A program made the position numbers and the translations under genes. A model generated the notes under the pieces. The model made no database searches. It was not told where the DNA came from and saw nothing but the letters and a program-made list of their open reading frames with translations. DNA of 64,000 bases from Ceratopteris richardii (Eukaryota > Streptophyta > Polypodiopsida > Polypodiales > Pteridaceae): contig CM035406.1 of the NCBI GenBank assembly GCA_020310875.1, positions 225,773,442 through 225,837,441 of the forward strand, in the 5' to 3' direction. Numbering within the stretch: the first letter of the stretch is position 1; every line of letters starts with the position of its first letter. This document shows positions 31,743-42,673 of the stretch, piece after piece.

Positions 31743-34700
31743 CCAAGGAGACTTAACTCAAGAGGTGAGTACAACCACCACTAGTGGACTCTAGTGGAAG
31801 GTATTAAAGCAGTGGATGAGATCACTTTGGCCACTAGTAGACTCTAGTGGTAGATATGAAAGGAGTGGAGGAGATTGCACATGCACTTGTAGACTCTACA
31901 CTTGAAGACTCTAGTTACATTTGTGGTCCTCGTTGATTCAAGCAGCTATATATACAGGCATAAGGCTGGGAGGAGAGTCCTCTCTCAAGCACGTGGTGGT
32001 CATAATTATCGTTCTCTTGCATTGGAGACTTAACTCAAGAGGTGAGTACAACCACCACTAGTGGACTCTAGTGGAAGGTACTAAAGCAGTGGACGAGATC
32101 ACTTGAGCCACTAGTAGACTCTAGTGGTAGATATGAAAGGAGTGGAGAAGATTGCACATGCACTTGAAGACTCTAGTTACATTTTTGGTCCTCGTTGATT
32201 TAAGCAGCTAATATACAGGCATAAGGTTGGGAGGAGAGTAATCTCTCAAGCATGTGGTGGGCGTAATTATCGTTCTCTTGTATTGGTATGAGAGCTAGAG
32301 CTTTCATGGTGACCTTGGGGACTCATCATCTTTCTTAAGCTCTTATGGATTCCATATAGGATTCATTACCATTTCCTCCCAAGCTTGAGCTTTTATGGAA
32401 AGCTTGATACTTCATCATCCTTTCCTTCATTAGCATTATCATCTCCATTAGAATCAGCATTTTCGTAGAACTCCACCGCTTGTGTGTAGAGTTGTGTAGA
32501 GATCCTTGCTCGTGGATGTGTTCCATTATTCCCGAATCCTTTTGGATGGCATACCTCAAGGAAAAGATTCCAAAAAGAAATGTATCTATTTAGGGAACGC
32601 AAGGCAAATTTGAACACATGACCTCATGTTCATGAGGTCCTTCTCCTATCCGAGACAGCTGATACCTTGCGTGAGATTATTGTCCAAGGAAAAATTATAA
32701 ACTCAGTTTTCATACACTCTAGAAGGCTAAAAAGCAGACCAAATGTGACGGAACAGCAGCTTCACGCCGGTTTTGAACCTCTGATGTCCAGATGGCTGCA
32801 ACCTACTATATCCAACATAGCACAAATGTTCACGGCTTGACTTGCAATGGGGTTCTATTATAAGTGATATCGAACGCTGTCAACACTCCATAACAGACAT
32901 AAGAGACAACTGAAAAGAAAAGATTGTTTCACCTCCGATGATACACACACATGGGAGCCAACTTCAAAGCATCTTCTAATTCCGAGCTCAGAGATCTAGG
33001 CTCTGATTTCTGAGTTTAAAATTGGATGGTCATGATGACTATCCGAAATCAAACCTGTTACCTCTGGACTTAGATCGAAAGCCCACACGTCCAAAGAGAG
33101 GCAAAGGGAAATACCATCTAAAGCCAAAGTGAAACAATGTCGGTCAAAGCAAGGACGATCCTGCTTTCAATTTTCATTTCTTTTCGATCGATAAAAGAAA
33201 TCTCTTTTCAAGGTCTTGGAGAGAGGTAAGCATAGCTATGAACGTTGGCTCCTCGCAAGGATGAGAGGATGGACGAAGCTATGATCAAAGATAAGTATTT
33301 TCCAATTTCCACTTGGCTTTAATGCTTGATTTATGTTGTTTTCATTATTCTACACTTAATCCTAGATGCACATTGAAATAGCCAAGATTTTAATTGATTA
33401 AGTCCAGATTAGGATGATGAAAAAATCCATTTTTCATTCCAAGATGATTAGTTTGCATTAAGGAAAGATTTGATTAAAAGAAAGATCCTTGTGCATCAAA
33501 GAATGTATTTTGGTAGTTTAATTCCAGATTTCCTTTCCATTGCGTAAGCTTTTTATTGCACCTCAAGGGTATGTTTTTATATCATAGTGCATTAGGACAA
33601 ATGAAAGTATATTCATGCATCAAGACTGCATGATATACATTCTTGGTACAAGGAAAAGTCATGCATCAAGCTCATGCATGATTGTTGCATTATTTTTTTT
33701 TGGGCATGCAAAGAACATGCATACATACGCATGTGAGCATTTGGATTTTCATGTAGGCACATGCATTTTCATGATAGAACGGGATGTTGTTTGCAAGTGG
33801 ATATGAAAATGTACTCTCTTAGTATTTAGCTTACTTTATAAAGCTCACGACTTTACATCATGGAAGACAGAGGACTAGTTGGTTGCAAAGACATACTAGT
33901 TCTAGTTTGCAGCTCAAGTAATTAGTTGATTCCTTCCCAAGTTGAGACTCCGTTATCAAAAATAAATGAAGTCTTGCTAGGTATAAGTAGGCACTAGGAG
34001 AAAGTTAAGTATTCTTGATGACCAAGAAAACTTAATTACTTGCAAAGATTTGGTGATGTATAATGACTCCAAGTCTCGGATGTACTTAGGGAGTCTTGTA
34101 GATAAGTCTATAATGATTTCTCTAAGTATAGGTGATACTTAGAAAGTCATTCGGATAAGCTCCAGTTGATTAGTTATGTAATTAGAATCCCAAGATTGGA
34201 TGATAACTTCAACTATGTTTCTAAGTTCCATGAGCACTCTTCTATTTAGAAGATATCAAAAGTTCTTAGAAGTTTCTTTGTGGTTTCAAGATTCGTATCT
34301 CACGATGAAACCTCTGTAAGTGACTTTTAGAAATTGAGATATTTCCTAAAAGAGAAATACTAAAATGGAATAGTCAATCCTTCTATTTCATGTGAGATCA
34401 TTCTCCTACCATGTTTGAGATGAATTTATTTTTGGGAAGGTAGACGTTCCAAGTAGAGGATCTTAATTGATTCATGGACTCTTCCCAAAATACACATAAA
34501 TTCATACTATATGATAGTACCAAAGAATGATGATGTTCTATTACGAAGGTGCCAAGAAAAACTATGAAGCTTTTATAAGTTTTCATTTGATCTCATCCCA
34601 AGAAGTGATGGAAATCAAAGGTTGAACCTCGAAATCAATTGATTTTTGACATCAATAAGAGGATGTTTTGTTCTATAGTTGCATCTCTGATAAATAATCC

Positions 34701-37410
34701 AACTAGCTAAGCAATCTTTAGAAACTAAGATAAGTTCCTAATGAATTGAAGCAAGTGTGAAATTTTCCTTAATAGGCTATAAAGTTCAAATTTATGTATT
34801 CATAGTTGCATTACTATTGGATCAATCATCAATAGATGCTTGGACTTTAAACATAATTTTGATTGGTGAAATATGTTTAGGAGTCTAGTAACATCTAAAG
34901 ATTGACCAATAATAATGACTCTTGTATCAAACTCAAGAATAGGAGTCAATATCACATAAATGAAAGTTCAGCTTAAACTTTCATAGTGGCATGGGAAACC
35001 ATATCCAAAAGGTGATATTTAGTCTCTAGTTTGATACTCAAGAAATGAATACAATTGAATCAATAAAACCTTCTGGATATTGTTTGAAAGAATTTCTTTC
35101 AAATATCCTTCCAACATTGCAAAAGATTCCAAGATGAATCATTTGCTCAAGATATTTGATTCCCTAAAAGGAATCTCACATCTTTGAAGAATAACATTCT
35201 TCCAAGTACTAAGAATGAAGTTCTTCATACTCCTTAGTGAGTAAGTAGTTCCCTAGAAAATCCAAACCTCAAGTATTGGTACTCAAGTCCAAATAGTTAT
35301 ATAACCTAGATGTATATCAAAGATTCTTAGCTGTGGAATGGGAAAGGCATCAGTGTATGCTTGGACTTAAGTTAGGAAAAGATCTCTAAAAAATCCTACA
35401 GGTAAGCCAAAAATCTTAGAAAAGCTCAAGAGATCCTAATAATAAAGACAAAGTCCTTATTATTATCGCATGATCAATAAGACTTGATCAATCTTGGCCA
35501 TGGTTGTCCAAGATAATTCCGATTGGAACTATGTTGAAGTTTGCCCAAGTATTGGCAATCGAAATAGTAAGCTGTTCCAAGCTTGAACAGAGTAAATATT
35601 CCAAGTATGTAGTTTGCAACCGTGTCGATGGTAATTAAGACTATGGAAGGTTAAACATAAGTGTTTGCCTATCCTTAAAGGGATTTTGGTACAAATCCAA
35701 AGAGCATGAGCGGATGCTTAAGACTTAAGCAGTAGAGAGATTCCTATATAAAGTCCCCAGGGTAGGTACCTAAAGCATCAGTAAAGAAAGGAATCTAAAG
35801 ACAAGAAGTCAAAAGCTCTTGTCACTACGAAATTGGTGAAGGATAAACAAATTGAACTTGAATTTGAGAAAATTCAAGAACTTGGAATTCTAATTGGTTT
35901 TCATTTGAAAACCCTAGCAAAGAAGCATGGATGCTCCATCAAAAGGTTTTCAAGTTTCCAAGGCAAAGCACATGATTGTGAGACGATCGTGTGAAAGAAT
36001 CAAAACCTAGAAAATCTAGTTAGAGGTAATACCAAAAACTTCAAAATTCTTGTCAAGAATTGAAGCAAGAAGGTTCTCTAATTAAGATATTTTAGACTTT
36101 TGGATAAGTATCACCCACACTTTAATGTGAATATAAAACAGGGTGGTATGGGACACTAGATTTTATACTCAGATTGATGTAGGAAAGATGGTATGGGACA
36201 TCGTACTGTGGATGATACTTATCTTTTAGTCCTAGTTTGAGTCTTGAACTTAAGTCTGATCCTCAAGAGAATTAAGACTTCTAAGAAGGAGTCTAATTCA
36301 AGAAGGATAAAAGTAGTATCTTAAGATACTACAAGATAAAAATGCTTCAGTATCCTGTGGAAATAGATCTTTGAAAAGTTAAAGTCGTGAGTAATCTAGA
36401 CTTTGACTCATAGCAAGTTTACGTATTTTCGAAGTTTGAATTAGTTGTTCAAAATTTTAGTTATATCTTTCCGCTTTTCAAATCTTTTGTAATTGGCTCA
36501 GATATGGTATATGATTCCTTTTGCAAAAGACCAAGGTTAGCTGGTTAGAACTAGATAACTAAATTAAAACATCCTAGATAGATGTTCTGTACATGAACCT
36601 TTTTAAAAACATCGAAAGATGACAAGTTCAAATAAACTTATTCATTTGAGTTTGCTTCAAGTTATAGCATAAGTGATTTCCTAGAGTCCAGTATAGTATG
36701 AAATAGAGAAGTTAGGAATTGCCCAATAAATTGACAATTCCCAAGAACTTTTAGCTAAAAAACTAGTCTCTGAGAAAAGTGTCCTAACTTGGACAAATTT
36801 CATTGCGAATTTGTATTGGAAAGTTATAGTATGGTTGAATCAAAGAAAATGGTAACTTTCTCTTACAATTTACATAGGATTTTTAAACTCATTTAGGACA
36901 AAGTAGTCCTCTAGTCAGGTGAAAAAATCAAGTAACTGTTGCATCAAAGTAAACCAAGATGTTTGGGAGAACCAAACTTCAAGTTCTCCAAAACAAATTC
37001 AAGTGAATCAAGAGTTCTCAAAGTCTTGAAAAGCATAAGAATCCCACCTTCATTACGAAGTCCATGCACCAATTATGCCTAGAAATGGACTAGTAATTTG
37101 AATCCACATAGTTCAAATGTTTGCACCTAAATCGCACATCTAGAAACTGTGAATTGGCCGGGGATGTGTTTATATCCTCCCTTATTATTCTTCACTAGTT
37201 TGTACTTTTTCCAATTCATCAAAGTGCAAAATGAGACAATATTTTGAATCATTTGGGCAAGGATGCTACCACAGAGATGAGACATGTTCTTCTAATTGTA
37301 AGAACATGACCATGTTCTTCCAGTTTTAGAACATGAGGCTTGGGGGTTGCCTACGGTTATATATATAGCTTTATTTTCGAGGATGAAAATCTTTCCCAAG
37401 GGGGAAAGAA

Positions 37411-37839
37411 TGTAATAAAGTAATTCTATGGTCTTGGGATCCGACTGCTTCAGAGAGAACTGAAATCGGATATCGTTTGGTCACTCGTCTGTAGGACCAA
37501 AGATCTCAATAATAGACTGAAGCATAAGTTCATGTGCTCTCATATTCAAGTAATCCACTTAACCTAGTGGTTAAGTCTCATGGTTGTGAAGGAGGAGGTC
37601 TTGGGTTCAATCCCCATGGGGAGCATGGGGAGAGAGTTTTGCCCAAAGAGCTCTAGAGCCTTCCAACTCAAGTTAACGTGAGTTAACTTGAGTCCAGGGA
37701 GACTTAGCTCAAGAGGTGAGTATAACCACCACTAGTGGACTCTAGTGGAAGGTACGAAAGCAGTGGACAAGATCACTTCAGCCATTAGTAGACTCTAGTG
37801 GTAGATATGAAAGGAGTGGAGGAGATTGCACATGCACCT
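37411..37839 (+). repeat. 3' LTR, partial
   Basis: Matches 31460 onward with scattered differences, including the tRNA-like module (B box 37604-37614) and the hairpin at 37666-37693. The match stops at GATTGCACATGCAC, and LINE ORF2 sequence begins within a few bases. Confidence 0.75.
37553..37624 (+). other. tRNA-like module in an LTR, copy 2
   Basis: The A-box region TAACCTAGTGG (37560-37570) is closer to consensus than in copy 1; the B box GGTTCAATCCC (37604-37614) is identical. It was present in the LTR before insertion, because both LTRs carry it at the same place. Confidence 0.55.
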
Positions 37840-37847
37840 CCATTGAT

Positions 37848-39331
37848 GGTCATACTTTATTTAAGCTTTAAACCAGATTGAGACTTGAGGAGTATCTTGT
37901 TGCTAGTGGAGGTCTTGCAGCCTCAAAAGAATTTTTGACAAGAAATATGGATAAATCTCGTAAAAAGATATGTGAACTTTTAGAGAATAACAAAGAGAAA
38001 GTTTTCATTCCTATGCTTGGGAATATTGTTCGAAGATATCTCATCAATTCTGAGGAGAAGTGACTTCTTACTTCTAGTTTCTTCTATGATGCTTCTATAG
38101 TGCTGCCAAGAGTGGGGATGCTAACAAAAGTGCCTGAGCCATTGTTTCTCTTAAAAGTAAAAAAGCTCCTTCCTCCATCCTAGCTAAAGTCTTGGACGTC
38201 CCTCCTTATCAATCAGGTTTTAGGAACAACCTGTAGAATAAAACCCAATAAATCTCATGGCACTGATGGTCTTCCAAACGAGTTCTTCATTGAGTTGGAT
38301 CACTTTCTTCCTCCATATATTTTGTTGATGTGGAAAACTTCCGTTAGAAAAGTTTCTCTTCCACTTTCTATCACACTAGAGTTACTAAACATATTCACAA
38401 AAGAGAGCCCAAAGATGATTTCTCAAACTTGAGAACAATTACTTTCTTGAATTTTTTTAATAAAATCTTTGTCTCTTCTTTAGCAAGGAGACTTAGACTT
38501 ATAATGGACTAAATCATTATTTTTTATCATAAATGGAAGGTTTATTTTAGACGCCATCATTACCCTCCTAGAAGGAATGGATTGTACGAAAGATTAATGT
38601 CAAGACTTCTATTTTCTCGAGGTGGATTTTGATAAGGCTTGTTATAATTGGGTGAGATTTCATGCCTTGGTCTCTTAATGACATTGGTTTGGGAAAGTAT
38701 TTTACTAAGTTTTTGCATGTCGTTTAGTAATGTTCAGTCTAGAATTGCTTTGAATAGGAGATCCATCAGCCAAGGATGCCCCCTAGCTCCTTTAATGTTT
38801 TCGATTTATAGTGATGCTTTGGGTTTGATCATTAGGGATTAAGTGAATAGTGCGCTCATTAAGGGTATTTATATCTGTAATGTTGCCACTTCCCTCTGCC
38901 TTCACATCTTTACTGATGATAGTAGCTCCTTGACTATTTCTAATCACTCCTTTACTTTTCACTTCTTAGAATGCGTTAGAACTTTTGTATCTTGACACTC
39001 CTTCTAGACTTAACCATAAAAAGACTTCCTTAAAGTCTTATAATGGGGAAATAACTGAATGCATCACTCACCTTTAGTGTGACATTATTAAGGATGCGGA
39101 AGTGTTTAGACTCTTTGGCACCCCCATGGGATTTTATATTTCTGCTATTTAGAGATGGCATTTGGTTATGCGCGAATTTAGACAAAGGATTTTCAAATAG
39201 TACTTTTTGGAGAGCACTTTGAATCGTAGCTTTGTGTTGAATCATTATATTTTTCCTTATATAACATACTTTTTGGATTTTTGGAAACCTTCAAAGAAAT
39301 AGTTGCATTGGTTTGTACTATAATCCCTATA
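37848..39331 (+). mobile_element. LINE ORF2, second piece of the twice-split copy
   Basis: Blocks appear in the LINE order: LEEYLVASGGLAASKEFL, KVFIPMLGN, RPITFL-like LRTITFLNFFNKIFVSSLARRL, ISQGCPLAPLMFSIYSDALG (38768-38820), the IFTDDSS counterpart of the RT catalytic motif (about 38908), and FWKPSKK (about 39275). Stops and frame changes are numerous (for example at 38064, 38230 and 38510), so this copy is old. It is cut at 39331 by the young Ty3 element and resumes at 52864. Confidence 0.82.
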
Positions 39332-39939
39332 TGTTGAAGCTCAAGGTCAAGGACAAAGCATGGAAGCACATCAAAGAAGTGGACATAGAAGAAGAGCGAG
39401 CAAGTAGGGAGCTCCAAGGAGTGTATGTCAATTTTTCACAAGAATTCCCTACAAAAATAGTGATTTTCATCACTAAAAGCCATTGTAAATACCATTTTCT
39501 ATTTTGGTAACTCCATTTTGTTCAAGCCAAGGAGTCCTTGAGCTTGAGGAGTATTAGAACTATCATCCTACCAAGTTTCATAATTTTTAGACTCCGTTTG
39601 AGCCCTCAAATAAGCCCTGGAACCTAATTTTTAACTAGGCCGGACACTAGGTCTGGACAGGGCCAAAACTAGTCAAAGAACTATAAAAAGAGCTAGAGAG
39701 CTCATTTTTGAGGGGGCTTGTTAGAGAATAGAGCTTTTGTAAGAGAACTCGTTTGCAATAGAAGCTCTCCATTGTTCCTTGCTTTGATCTTGCTTTGCGC
39801 GCGTGTGTGTGTATGTGTGTGCATGCTTGTGTGCTTTCACTCACACACTTGTGCCTTCACTTGCTCATGGTCTTCATACCGGTCCTCACGTCTCCACGGA
39901 TTGACAAGTAAAGGAGGTGGTGCTTACGCTTGAGCTACA
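39332..39939 (+). repeat. 5' LTR of the young Ty3 element
   Basis: Begins TGTTGAAGCTCAAGG and ends GAGCTACA. CTATAAAAAGAGC near 39681 is a likely TATA box, which would place the transcript start about 30 bases later. A GCGCGCGTGTGTGTGTATG stretch (about 39798-39817) and a TCACTCACACAC stretch lie in the part transcribed after it. Confidence 0.95.
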
Positions 39940-39945
39940 CCAAAT

Positions 39946-39965
39946 TTTGGCGCCGTTGCCGGGGA
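39946..39965 (+). other. Primer-binding site, tRNA-Asp type
   Basis: TTTGGCGCCGTTGCCGGGGA begins six bases after the 5' LTR. Its reverse complement matches the CCGGCAACGGCGCCA 3' end of plant tRNA-Asp(GTC), from memory of that tRNA. Confidence 0.88.
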
Positions 39966-40264
39966 GAGTGCTTCGAGGACGAGCGTTGTGATGGTAAGAT
40001 CGTAGATTTGCGACGTTGGAAGGTAAAAAAAACTGTCATTTCAGTTCATTTTCTGTTTTTTCCTCTTCATCTTCATCATCATCATCATCTCCACCTTCTT
40101 CCATCTTCTTCTTCATAGAAATTTCTTGTTTTTTAGTGCATTTTCACCATTTTCATACCATTTTTCATGCATTATTGTGTGGGAAGGAGTTAGGAGGTGC
40201 AAGGGAGAGCAAGCGCTGTGTTTTTTTCATGATTTTCTGCTCATACGGAGCTCGCCATAGCCGG

Positions 40265-41620
40265 CGCTCATAAATTTGAATTTCCCGCCAAAAAACGCGA
40301 TTCTGTGATGAAAATCGCGATTTTGTGAAAATTCAAAATTTTTTGAAAAATCACGATTTTCAGTTTTCCCGCCTAAAAGTTGGTTGAAAAGAATCGCGAT
40401 TCTGTGTTTTTTCTCAAAAAAACACGATTCTCTGCTCAAAATCGCGATTTTCAAAAAACACGATTCTCTGCTCAAAATCGCGATTCTCACCAATCATGAT
40501 TTTCAGCAAAAACACGATTTTGTGAAAAACACGACTTTCTGCTCAAAATCGCGATTCTCACAAATCACGATTTTCAGCGAAAAATACGATTTTGAGAAAA
40601 ACACGATTCTCTATGACAACATCGCGATTTTCATGCCAAAAACACGATTCTGAGAAAATACGATTTTCAGCGGGTTCAAAATCGCGATTCTCAAAAACAC
40701 GATTTTGTGCTCAAAATCGCGATTTTCATATCAAAAGAAACACGATTTTCTAAAAACACGATTTTCGACGGGCTCAAAATCGCGATTCTCACAAATCACG
40801 ATTTTCAGTCAAAAAACACGATTTTGAGAAAACACGATTCCCTACTCAAAATCGTGATTCTCACAAATCGCGATTTTCAGCAAAAAACACGATTTTGTGA
40901 AAAAAGGCGATTCTGTGTAATCACGAATTTTTGCTCAAAATCGCGATTTTCTAAAAACACGATTTTGTGCTCAACATCGCGATTTTCATGCCAACAACAC
41001 GATTCTGAGAAAATACGATTTTCAGTGGGCTCAAAATCGCGATTCTCACAAATCGCGATTTTCAACAAAAAACACGATTTTGTGAATCACGATTCTCTGA
41101 GTCAAAATCGAGATTTTCAAAAACACGATTCTGTGCTCAAAATCGCGATTTTCATGCCAAAAACACGATTTTGTGAAAAAGGCGATTCTGTGAAAACACG
41201 AATTTTTGCTCAAAATCGCGATTTTCAAAAACACGATTTTGTGCTCAACATCGCGATTTTCATGTCAAAAACACGATTCTGAGAAAACACGATTTTCAGT
41301 CAAAAACACGATTTTGTGAATCACGATTCTCTGAGTCAAAATCGCGATTCTCTCAAAACACGATTTTGTGATCAACATCGCGATTTTCAGAAACACGATT
41401 TTGTGATCAAAATCGCGATTTTCAGAAACACGATTTTGTGATCAAAATCGCGATTTTCAAAAACACGATTTTCTGCTCAACATCGCGATTTTCAAATCAC
41501 GATTTTCTGCTCAAAATCACGATTTTCAAAAACACGATTTTGTGCTCAACATCGCAATTTTTTTGACTTCACAGCATCGCAATTTTCAGAAAGTTCACAA
41601 AATCGCGATTTTCTCCAAAG
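40265..41620 (+). repeat. 1.35-kb CACGATTTT/ATCGCGATT tandem array in the leader
   Basis: Dozens of short units alternate CTCAAAATCGCGATTTTCA with AAAACACGATTTTGTG and variants. AATCGCGATT is palindromic, and many adjacent GATTTT/AAAATC pairs could form RNA hairpins. It lies between the primer site and the first ORF, so the genomic RNA would carry it. Open frames across it (KIAIF, KTRFSKN types) are low-complexity by-products. Confidence 0.92.
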
Positions 41621-41792
41621 GTCCTGTTTGCCTGTTTTGACCCCCAGGAGCTTGGTTTTTTTCAAGAATAATGCGTTGATTTTGAGATAGGATAATTTGA
41701 AGTTGACCCTCAGGTGGGACTAGGGAACCAAGGGGGCTCTAAAGAATTTTGAACCATACCAAAGGGAAAATTTGGACTCTTGACTAAAGCTT

Positions 41793-42602
41793 ATGAACCT
41801 GAGATCTGGTAGACACTTAGGCAAGGATAAACAAAGCATTAGATCTTCTGAGGCTAGTGTCAACCATACATCCAAGTCTTGGACACAACAACTAAGTGGT
41901 GATCTTTTACTAAGTTCAGACACAAGTGATTCAGAAATGTCTTTTAGCATGGGAAAACCTGCAGGTGGCTCAGGGACTGCCCATCTACAAACACCGGAAG
42001 GTCCCTATAAAACACAGTTGGAATATATTCGGACCAACCAATTAGGTGCTCGCATCTATGAGGATGGTCTGAGGCGATCAGTGGTCCAACTCAAAAATCC
42101 AGATCAATCCTTTGGACTTGAACACCCGGTGGTCAAGTTCGAAGAGGGTTCATACATTGATAAGGAAGGAACCATGTATGTGGTTACCAACCAACCAGAT
42201 AGGACCGATGAGTTTGGAAATATCATTCATAAGAATGAGATAGGAGACCTAGAACAAGGAAATATAGGACAAGGACCCCAGACTCCTAGAGGCAAGTCAG
42301 TTTTGACCCGAGTGATCACTCCAGACTGGATCCCTCAAGACAACAAAAGCATAGAACTATTTTTGAATAGAGAAACAGAGGAAGCCTTTTGGAGATTCAA
42401 GCCAGAACAACCTAGCCAATTGGGCATAGTCATCATCTACGAGTTCAAGGATCCAGAGATACCAGGCAAAGTTGTCTACGTAGATAACACGTCAGAGAAA
42501 ATTTTCTTGGTAACAGAACATGATAGACATGCATATACTTGGAAGAATGAATTGATTTTCCCTCCACCAAGATCCATGTTTCCCACGGCCTCCAAGGAGT
42601 AG
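41793..42602 (+). CDS. Extra ORF upstream of gag, unknown function
   Basis: A complete 269-codon frame starting MNLRSGRHLGKDKQ, with no recognised domain. The N-terminal 60 residues are serine-rich and polar. The middle is mixed (EYIRTNQLGARIYEDGLRR), and the C-terminal third looks folded, with aromatic and beta-rich stretches (EAFWRFKPEQPSQLGIVIIY, KVVYVDNTSEKIFLV). It ends 71 bases before the gag ATG, in a different frame. Ogre-type elements are known to carry an ORF before gag, of unsettled function; kinship by position is inference. The frame is fully open in an element with near-identical LTRs, consistent with recent selection. Confidence 0.75.
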   Translation: MNLRSGRHLGKDKQSIRSSEASVNHTSKSWTQQLSGDLLLSSDTSDSEMSFSMGKPAGGSGTAHLQTPEGPYKTQLEYIRTNQLGARIYEDGLRRSVVQLKNPDQSFGLEHPVVKFEEGSYIDKEGTMYVVTNQPDRTDEFGNIIHKNEIGDLEQGNIGQGPQTPRGKSVLTRVITPDWIPQDNKSIELFLNRETEEAFWRFKPEQPSQLGIVIIYEFKDPEIPGKVVYVDNTSEKIFLVTEHDRHAYTWKNELIFPPPRSMFPTASKE

Positions 42603-42673
42603 GGTCATCCCAAGCTCAGGAAGCCCAGAGAGAAAGAACTAGAGAGAGACCGGAGGTAAGTTTTGCACACACA

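Larger units (their letters stand above)
31460..32282 (+). repeat. 5' LTR with internal 287-bp tandem duplication
   Basis: The block starting GGAGACTTAACTCAAGAGG occurs at 31747 and again at 32034, and the second copy runs to the LTR end; the right LTR carries one. The LTR also holds a tRNA-like module (31602-31673) and a perfect 12-bp-arm hairpin (31715-31742). TATATATACAGGC (about 31949) may be a TATA region. Confidence 0.75.
31460..37839 (+). mobile_element. Old LTR retrotransposon fossil, 6.4 kb, coding region unrecognisable
   Basis: Direct repeats beginning TGTAATAAAGTAA lie at 31460 and 37411. The left one ends before TGGTATGAGAGC (32284-32295), an initiator-tRNA-Met-type primer site; the right one is preceded by a polypurine tract (AAGGGGGAAAGAA, about 37398-37410). 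The element thus reads left to right. The right LTR is partial (37411-37839). The 5.1-kb interior has no reading frame longer than about 75 codons and I could not recognise gag, RT or integrase, so the superfamily is unknown. It is heavily broken. It lies inside a LINE, and the two LINE halves do not abut, so LINE sequence was lost around the insertion. Confidence 0.78.

Noticed and set aside
32335-32617. Two overlapping 74-codon minus-strand frames
   Set aside because: They overlap in different frames, lie antisense in a decayed LTR element, and show no recognisable domain.
39718-40273. Short frames in the 5' LTR and leader of the Ty3 element, with the LTR frame also in the 3' LTR (52637-52852)
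   Set aside because: Positioned in LTR and leader RNA with simple-sequence content (CVCVCM, SSSSSS); no evidence of coding.
40384-41282. Plus- and minus-strand frames of KIAIF/KTRFSKN repeats in the Ty3 leader
   Set aside because: By-products of the tandem leader array, with no folded-protein character.
40265-41620. Array considered as CRISPR-like because of alternating repeat and spacer-like segments
   Set aside because: Units are irregular, spacers are variants of the same motif, and the setting is a plant LTR element; CRISPR arrays are not expected in plant nuclear DNA.
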